DNA from: Candidatus Woesearchaeota archaeon
Lineage (GTDB): Archaea; Nanobdellota; Nanobdellia; SCGC-AAA011-G17; GW2011-AR18
Direction: 5' to 3'
Length of the DNA stretch: 7,413 nt
NCBI GenBank assembly: GCA_018303515.1
Contig: JAGVXZ010000035.1
Location: 1-7,413 of the forward strand
A program made the position numbers and the translations under genes. Below the pieces are notes generated by a model. The model ran no database searches. It saw nothing but the letters and a program-made list of their open reading frames with translations, and was not told where the DNA came from. Below are positions 4,354 through 7,413 of this stretch, one piece after another; position 1 is the stretch's first letter, and every line of letters begins with the position of its first letter.

Positions 4354-4539
4354 TTACTCTCTCCTAATCAAATGATCTACATTACCTAAGTTCCATTTTT
4401 CAATTTCAAACTTATCATTAAATTCTAAAGTTGTAATTGATCCGGGTTTAAATTTTACAAATTTTCTTTCAAATGTTTCTAATTGTAGAGCAACATAAAC
4501 AAATGTCGTAATGAACCCTTCGTGGCTTATTAACAAAAT
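4354..4539 (-). pseudogene. C-terminal fragment of a second histidine phosphatase
   Basis: About 61 codons encode ILLISHEGFITTFVY, then KPGSITTLEF and WNLGNVDHL. This is the C-terminal third of a histidine phosphatase: the strand plus second catalytic His (ISHEG), the GSI strand and the ND-HL-type end. It aligns with the end of the intact phosphatase just upstream (ILVFSHGNIIRYF, SGSISILE, INKINLINHL) but is clearly diverged. It continues in the same frame directly after that gene's TAA. It has no ATG (only TTG at 4536) and lacks the RHG motif, so it cannot be an active enzyme alone. It is probably the remnant of a tandem copy whose front half was deleted. Stop-codon readthrough giving a longer protein is possible but less likely. 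Confidence 0.7.
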
Positions 4540-5097
4540 TTATTCAATATATATTTTTTCAATTGAACCCTTCAACTCTTCCTTCGGTAAATGATTTATT
4601 AAATTTATTTTATTAATTTTTACATTTTTTCCAGTTATTTCTAAAATAGAAATTGAACCAGAATCTATCTGGAGATTCTTCCATAAATCTTCATCTTTTT
4701 TTAATACTTTGTTTAAAAAGTACCTAATAATATTTCCATGTGAGAATACAAGAATATTGTTTTTTTCCTTTAAAAAGAATCCCCATATTTCATCTGCTCT
4801 TTTCTTATTTTCTTCTGCCCTTTCCTTTGATGTACCCTCTTTTTCTGGACCCCCAATTAAGACCCTATAAATTTCTTTTAATTTTTCAGTTTCCAAATAT
4901 TCTATTCCCTTATTTAAATTCAAATATTCCTTTGCTGTATTTTTTGCCCTCTCTGAATTGCTAGAGTAAACTTTTGAGAAAGAGTATTTTTGTAATTCTT
5001 TTGCAACGGCTTTGGCTTCCAAAACCCCTCTTTCTGTTAAAGGAGATTTTCCTCCATCTTCTTTTGCTTCTCCATGTCTTACAAAAAAAATTTTCAT
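4540..5097 (-). CDS. Histidine phosphatase (phosphoglycerate mutase-like superfamily)
   Basis: This 185-residue protein is a complete branch-1 histidine phosphatase. VRHGEA holds the phospho-accepting His8 with Arg7; Arg50 lies in SSNSERAKNTA; LKEIY supplies the likely acid Glu75; and VFSHGNIIRYF holds His120. The length is normal for the family, and these enzymes remove phosphate from small molecules or proteins in the cytosol. The start ATG overlaps the stop of the broken reductase by ATGA, so both were once one operon. AAAGGA lies just before the start, within the pseudogene. In archaea the enzyme that dephosphorylates the riboflavin pathway intermediate after the RibD_C-type reductase is not generally known. 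The linkage makes that substrate conceivable but unproven. The sequence alone does not show the substrate; a SixA-like or CobC-like role is equally possible. Confidence 0.88.
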   Translation of the reverse strand: MKIFFVRHGEAKEDGGKSPLTERGVLEAKAVAKELQKYSFSKVYSSNSERAKNTAKEYLNLNKGIEYLETEKLKEIYRVLIGGPEKEGTSKERAEENKKRADEIWGFFLKEKNNILVFSHGNIIRYFLNKVLKKDEDLWKNLQIDSGSISILEITGKNVKINKINLINHLPKEELKGSIEKIYIE

Positions 5098-5451
5098 CTT
5101 ATCCTTTTCTCCTTTTTAACAACATAGGTTAAAAAAACTTCATTTTTTATTCTTTTTAAACTTAACAGTTCTAATCTTTTGATACTTTTTCCCAAAACAC
5201 CATCTAAAAAATGGGAAGAACTTGAACCATATAAAAATGGACAAATAGTAATAATTATTTTATCAACTAAATTTTATTTTAAAAAGAAGTAATTTATTTT
5301 TCCACCTCCTTGCAAGAGAATCTTTTTACAATTATACTTTTTTAGGAGAATTTTCAAAATCTGTTTTATATTCATTTTTTTAAGGAGTACTATTTTCAAA
5401 ATATTTTCTTATCAATTCCTTCCAGTCAAGATGATTACATAAATATAAAAC
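5094..5451 (-). pseudogene. Broken RibD_C-type (riboflavin pathway/DHFR-like) reductase
   Basis: The minus strand encodes the C-terminal half of a RibD_C reductase in pieces. The first piece is LCNHLDWKELIRKYFENSTP ending in TAA (5382-5380). A shift in a 7-A run (5381-5375) leads into a second frame with KKILLQGGGKINYFFLK. A TAA stop at 5276-5274 stands where the family usually has Glu (FLKE-NLVDE). The rest is intact: NLVDKIIITICPFLYGSS, HFLDG and NEVFLTYVVKK. The GGGKIN and LVD-(I)-(I)-T-P-GS pattern is typical of the NADPH-binding end of 2,5-diamino-6-ribosylamino-pyrimidinone phosphate reductases. The N-terminal half (about 110 residues) is missing; opposite-strand sequence of the surface protein gene starts there. 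The frame ends in TGA overlapping the phosphatase ATG. Sequencing errors could explain one lesion but not the missing half. Confidence 0.75.
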
Positions 5452-5554
5452 TTAATCTTATTCTTTAAATCTATAGAAAACTTTACACTACTATTAATTA
5501 TTATAACTATCATTTAATGACGAAAAGATTTAAATATTTTAAAACCTAAGAAAT
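5452..5554. other. Intergenic remainder between divergent genes
   Basis: Apart from the promoter of the gene at 5555, these roughly 100 bases are AT-rich and hold no supported gene. A short minus-strand frame running from here into the pseudogene region, with IYVIILTGRN, may be a further decayed trace of the reductase in another frame, but it is too short to be sure. Confidence 0.4.
5522..5536 (+). promoter_or_regulatory. BRE plus TATA box of the surface protein gene
   Basis: Purine-rich GAAAAGA followed by TTTAAATA (5529-5536) looks like an archaeal BRE/TATA pair. The TATA centre is about 22 bases before the ATG at 5555, so the transcript should be leaderless; no Shine-Dalgarno sequence is present, in agreement. 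Confidence 0.55.
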
Positions 5555-6277
5555 ATGAAGGTAAAAATGAACTCATTCTATAGGTTAGCACTAACGTTAG
5601 GTCTAGCTACTGCACCATTATCTTGTGGTGGAGAAGATTCAAATGTTCCAGGGATCAGAGAAGAAGAACCAAATTTAGAACAAAGAACAAGAACAGGTTC
5701 ATTACCACCTGATCCATTAACAAATTTTGGTCCAGGAAACTTAGATGTTCCAGAAGATTCAAATTCTGGAAATCCATATAACCCACCCGTTGTAACTGGT
5801 GGAGAAAACGTTCTTGATCCTGCAGAAGGAGAACAAGAACCTTACAGAGAACCGGAAATTATTTCTGAGGGTGAAGGTGAAGGTGAGGGCGAAGAACCAG
5901 AACCTCAAGGAAATTTACCTCCTGTAGTTTACGGTTGTGACGAAGACCACGAAAAAGATGAAAATGGAATTTGTATTTATAGGGGTTTAGCAGGGTGGGA
6001 ATCCGCAAGATCTGGTGTAACTCTCAACATGGGATATGATTGTGAAGCAGAAGATATTAGAGAAGATTTTCCTTGTACAAGTCACAGACAACCTTATGAT
6101 CCAGATGGTGGAGATGTTGTAGGATATGAACTAGACAGTGGCAGTGTTATTAGCTGGTCACCACTTCCAATTATAAGTATATTACGTCATAACCCAGGTA
6201 CTTATGATGCAGAATTAACTGTAGAAGATGACGAAGGTGAAAGAACAACAGTTCCATTAAAATTCATAATGGAATAA
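5555..6277 (+). CDS. Secreted acidic protein with signal peptide, GE-rich linker and PKD-like domain, possible lipoprotein
   Basis: This 240-residue exported protein begins with a signal peptide: basic MKVKMNSFYR, hydrophobic LALTLGLATA, then PLSCGG. Cys24 could be a lipid-modified first residue, but Pro at -3 is not ideal for a lipobox. Residues 25-100 are a Pro/Asn/Glu-rich spacer. Residues 105-117 are a GEGEGEGEEPEP repeat encoded by a 6-base tandem repeat (GGTGAA type). Residues 120-240 are folded: four cysteines (128, 140, 163, 174) may form two disulfides. DPDGGDVVGYELDSG and GTYDAELTVEDDEGE match the strand pattern of PKD/cadherin-like beta-sandwich domains, which often bind calcium or mediate adhesion. 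It is very acidic. The 3' end converges with the neighbouring membrane protein gene, 14 bases apart. The likely location is outside the membrane, perhaps in adhesion; the exact function is unknown. Confidence 0.75.
   Translation: MKVKMNSFYRLALTLGLATAPLSCGGEDSNVPGIREEEPNLEQRTRTGSLPPDPLTNFGPGNLDVPEDSNSGNPYNPPVVTGGENVLDPAEGEQEPYREPEIISEGEGEGEGEEPEPQGNLPPVVYGCDEDHEKDENGICIYRGLAGWESARSGVTLNMGYDCEAEDIREDFPCTSHRQPYDPDGGDVVGYELDSGSVISWSPLPIISILRHNPGTYDAELTVEDDEGERTTVPLKFIME
5869..5893 (+). repeat. Six-base tandem repeat encoding the GE linker
   Basis: About four imperfect copies of GGTGAA/GGTGAG/GGCGAA encode alternating Gly-Glu. Such a tract can change copy number by slippage without breaking the frame, altering linker length. 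Confidence 0.7.
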
Positions 6278-6291
6278 AAAATTTTATCTCT

Positions 6292-7413
6292 TTAATTATC
6301 TAATCGAGAAATACTAACTCTAATATTTTCTCCATCAACGGAGAGTGTTCCATGACCCTGCGGTGTGCCACGAAAAACATCTATCGGAACGGGCTCATCC
6401 GCACCAGGAATACTAATTTTAATTTGATGTATTTGCTCCATAGTAGCTTTCGCATAACCCCTATCAAAATTAACTACATCCGTTTTAACTTTATTATAAA
6501 ACACTTGTCCTGCAACATCCAAAGAAATTGTTCCTTCTGTATCTTGATCATGTGAAAGAACATTTAATTGAATTTCTTTTCCTTCAATATTATTACCTTC
6601 CAATTTAATCACATAGTCACCAGGTAAAAAATTCTGAATCTCATATCCACCATCAACTTTAACAACATTGAAAACTCCAAAATTAGGTTGTGAAGAACCG
6701 CGAACGTACTGCACATACTTACCTGAAAATAATGCAATAGCTTCAGAACGATCTTCATCATTTAGAATTGCATAATTCTCAACTTTAGGTTTCTCTGACA
6801 TATAATTCTGACTTAATTCATTAAAATCTTCTAAAGCAATTTCAACAGTCGCAGAATTATAAGTTGCAGTCACCATCCAAATCATCATAATAACAACAAT
6901 GGCAGTAAGAACAAACATTTGTCCTTTTATTCCATTAAATTTTAATTTTATATGACCTACAAAAAACCCGTAGAATAATAACCCAACTAAAACAAACACT
7001 ACTAATATTAACTTTACCATTAAATCTGTTACATTCGGATACAGCTCATTAAGTGGTGTAATAAACGCACCAGTTGGAGAAGTAATTCCTACAGCAGAAG
7101 CTTTACTAGTACCTTTAGAGGATTTAAAATCAAAATTTAAACTTGGAACAGAAACACCATGTTTAGGAACGAAACTTAAAGAAGCAGCAGCAACAGCCTC
7201 TCCTTGAGAAGAAAAAGAAACTGTAGCTTTATTTCTTGTAACTTCAGACGTCACTTTATCAATCTGTTCTTTTTGAATATTTATTGGTGTTTTAAAGGCA
7301 ATTTTTTTATCAAGATTAACCATAAATTTTTCATTACTATCTGCAAAGGTAGAAGCCAGGAAACTAAATTCTCCTTTTAACATTTCAGGAGTAATACTTA
7401 TTGGTGTTGTAAC
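6292..7413 (-). CDS. Membrane/surface protein with two transmembrane helices, the second pilin-like (start outside window)
   Basis: The frame is open from the window edge (first visible residues VTTPISITPE) to the TAA at 6292, about 373 residues. The ATG at 7383 is probably internal. Visible residues 1-130 are Ser/Thr-rich and beta-like, as in an extracellular domain. A first membrane helix lies at about 132-153 (VKLILVVFVLVGLLFYGFF). Then KFNGIKGQMFVLTAIVVIMM starts a second helix at about 165-183, whose charged/Gly start before a long hydrophobic run resembles archaeal class III (type IV pilin-like) signals. Residues 190-373 form a beta-rich extracytoplasmic region (YEIQNFLPGDYVIKLEGNN, GTISLDVAGQVFYNKVK). 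An internal ATG at 6918, preceded by AAAGGA, would give a separate pilin-like protein. The gene may thus be a fusion of two surface proteins or have an internal start. No exact family is recognised. Confidence 0.75.
   Translation of the reverse strand, partial: VTTPISITPEMLKGEFSFLASTFADSNEKFMVNLDKKIAFKTPINIQKEQIDKVTSEVTRNKATVSFSSQGEAVAAASLSFVPKHGVSVPSLNFDFKSSKGTSKASAVGITSPTGAFITPLNELYPNVTDLMVKLILVVFVLVGLLFYGFFVGHIKLKFNGIKGQMFVLTAIVVIMMIWMVTATYNSATVEIALEDFNELSQNYMSEKPKVENYAILNDEDRSEAIALFSGKYVQYVRGSSQPNFGVFNVVKVDGGYEIQNFLPGDYVIKLEGNNIEGKEIQLNVLSHDQDTEGTISLDVAGQVFYNKVKTDVVNFDRGYAKATMEQIHQIKISIPGADEPVPIDVFRGTPQGHGTLSVDGENIRVSISRLDN

Noticed and set aside
4740..4964. 74-codon plus-strand reading frame
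   Set aside because: It is antisense to the histidine phosphatase, which has all catalytic motifs.
6352..6555. 67-codon plus-strand reading frame
   Set aside because: It is antisense to the surface protein; no promoter or ribosome site.

Overview
The window most likely comes from an AT-rich archaeon, probably of the DPANN type (Woesearchaeota/Pacearchaeota-like). This is inferred from the sequence, not from a database match. Several genes have TATA-like boxes about 25 bases before the start codon or RNA start, some giving nearly leaderless transcripts. T-rich tracts, not GC hairpins, end the transcription units. A 'KGQMFVLT'-type hydrophobic segment resembles archaeal pilin-like proteins, and genes are short and tightly packed.

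Layout. Positions 1-303 (minus) hold the start of an unknown gene that leaves the window. Positions 459-550 (minus) hold a GC-rich, strongly folded RNA with its own promoter and T-tract; I recognise no class. Positions 579-4219 (minus) form an accessory island. Three times a gene begins with an almost identical 40-44 residue module (MRQQLES...SLSAS.LYS), continues into an unrelated or highly divergent C-terminus, and is followed at once by a small partner gene. Units 2 and 3 share a C-terminal motif (YEAAM-DL), and their partners are also homologous (ending EAKKILEDL). Unit 1 has a different C-terminus and a different partner. This matches the logic of polymorphic toxin/immunity cassettes, although no toxin domain can be named. 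A lone 111-residue acidic protein lies before unit 2. A fusion of an HEXXH metallopeptidase-like domain with a short-loop nucleotidyltransferase heads the operon containing unit 3. The island appears to be three transcription units, two of them ending in T-rich tracts.

Positions 4354-5451 (minus) hold a decaying operon. It contains a broken RibD_C-type reductase (frameshift, in-frame stop, missing N-terminal half) whose stop overlaps the start of an intact histidine phosphatase by ATGA. After the phosphatase comes the C-terminal piece of a second histidine phosphatase.

Positions 5555-6277 (plus) encode a secreted, probably lipid-anchored acidic protein with a GE-rich linker and a PKD-like end. 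Positions 6292-7413 (minus) encode the C-terminal part of a membrane/surface protein with two transmembrane segments, the second pilin-like; its start lies outside the window. These two genes converge and both point to the cell surface.

Most notable are the tandem constant-N/variable-C cassettes with matched partners, the linked zincin-nucleotidyltransferase fusion, and the unidentified structured RNA beside them.
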